Part shown: positions 6,843-7,081 of the stretch, piece by piece
Numbering within the stretch: the first letter of the stretch is position 1
Layout: every line of letters begins with the position of its first letter
Source of the DNA: Gallibacter sp963634825
Lineage (GTDB): Bacteria; Bacillota; Clostridia; Peptostreptococcales; Anaerovoracaceae
Length of the DNA: 7,081 nt
Assembly (NCBI GenBank): GCA_963634825.1
Contig: CAVHCP010000029.1
Coordinates: forward strand, 1 to 7,081
Direction: 5' to 3'
Translations under genes and position numbers: made by a program
Notes under the pieces: generated by a model
Database searches by the model: none
What the model was told of the DNA's origin: nothing
The model's input: only the letters and a program-made list of their open reading frames with translations

Positions 6843-7081
6843 TTAAAAAAAGCCAAAGTCATCGGCGAATGCTATATCCATAATAATTTTGTGACGAAGA
6901 ACTTCTATATCGTTCTTCTCATCGTATGCAACCAAGTAATATTTCTGAGATGTGTTATACTGCTTGCTCTTAAAGCTAAATCGAAGTCTAAACATACGCT
7001 TTGTTGTATCCTGCTCTTTTTTGTCTGCAATAACGATATTCTCATTGGAAATCTTCTCGTTATTCTCAGAAATGAAATATA
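6843..7081 (-). CDS. pglZ: C-terminal fragment of a PglZ-like BREX protein (cut by window edge)
   Basis: An open frame enters from the right edge and ends at TAA (6843-6845), giving 78 residues that start YFISENN and end in DIAFADDFGFF. The fragment looks like a beta-rich C-terminal domain: FRLRFSFKSKQ, then KYYLVAYDEKNDIEVL, then KIIMDIAFADDFGFF. The closing aliphatic-D-I-A-x-A-D-D-F-x-F pattern fits my memory of the end of type A PglZ proteins, which carry an alkaline-phosphatase-like domain further upstream. Position supports this, since pglZ directly precedes brxL in type 1 BREX loci. The catalytic part is outside the window, so its integrity and type cannot be judged. The alternative is another BREX or unrelated protein with a similar C-terminal beta-sandwich. 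Confidence 0.62.
   Translation of the reverse strand, partial: YFISENNEKISNENIVIADKKEQDTTKRMFRLRFSFKSKQYNTSQKYYLVAYDEKNDIEVLRHKIIMDIAFADDFGFF

Noticed and set aside
6843..6898. Similar acidic-aromatic C-termini on the PglZ-like fragment (ADDFGFF) and the vWA protein (ADDVW) as a shared docking tag
   Set aside because: Only three residues match, and the PglZ ending is explained by its own family pattern as I recall it, so the resemblance is most simply chance.

Overview
The window reads as one tightly packed minus-strand operon segment. It holds seven genes (six complete, one cut by the right edge) with gaps of only 11 to 32 bases. Most genes have a strong GGAGG-type ribosome binding site, the G+C content is low to moderate by eye, and one product has BspA-type leucine-rich repeats. 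Together these suggest a Firmicute, most likely an anaerobic gut or rumen clostridium. That assignment is inference; no RNA gene or taxonomic marker is present.

In transcription order (right to left):
- The C-terminal 78 residues of a protein resembling the BREX phosphatase-like protein PglZ (6843-7081).
- A complete BREX AAA+/Lon-like protein, BrxL (4723-6816).
- A cytosolic leucine-rich-repeat protein with an alpha-helical N-terminal domain (3598-4695).
- A small protein with a GRAM/PH-like fold (3080-3580).
- A Ser/Thr protein kinase with a zinc ribbon and a beta-rich, FHA-like tail (1767-3068).
- A von Willebrand factor A protein of TerY type with an intact metal site (1000-1734).
- A PP2C-type protein phosphatase (102-968).

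The operon ends in a perfect 15-bp inverted repeat (64-99) directly after the phosphatase stop codon. The remaining 63 bases at the left edge hold nothing I can assign.

The last three genes form the kinase / PP2C / vWA set known from comparative genomics as the TerY-P triad. Here it sits downstream of pglZ-brxL, the usual 3' end of a type 1 BREX phage-defence locus. The main hypothesis is a BREX locus extended by a reversible phosphorylation module and two probable binding proteins (LRR and PH-like), which could sense infection or gate BREX activity. The core BREX genes that would prove this (brxC, pglX, brxA, brxB) would lie beyond the right edge and are not seen. The genes are intact, with no frameshifts, insertion sequences, tRNAs or CRISPR arrays.
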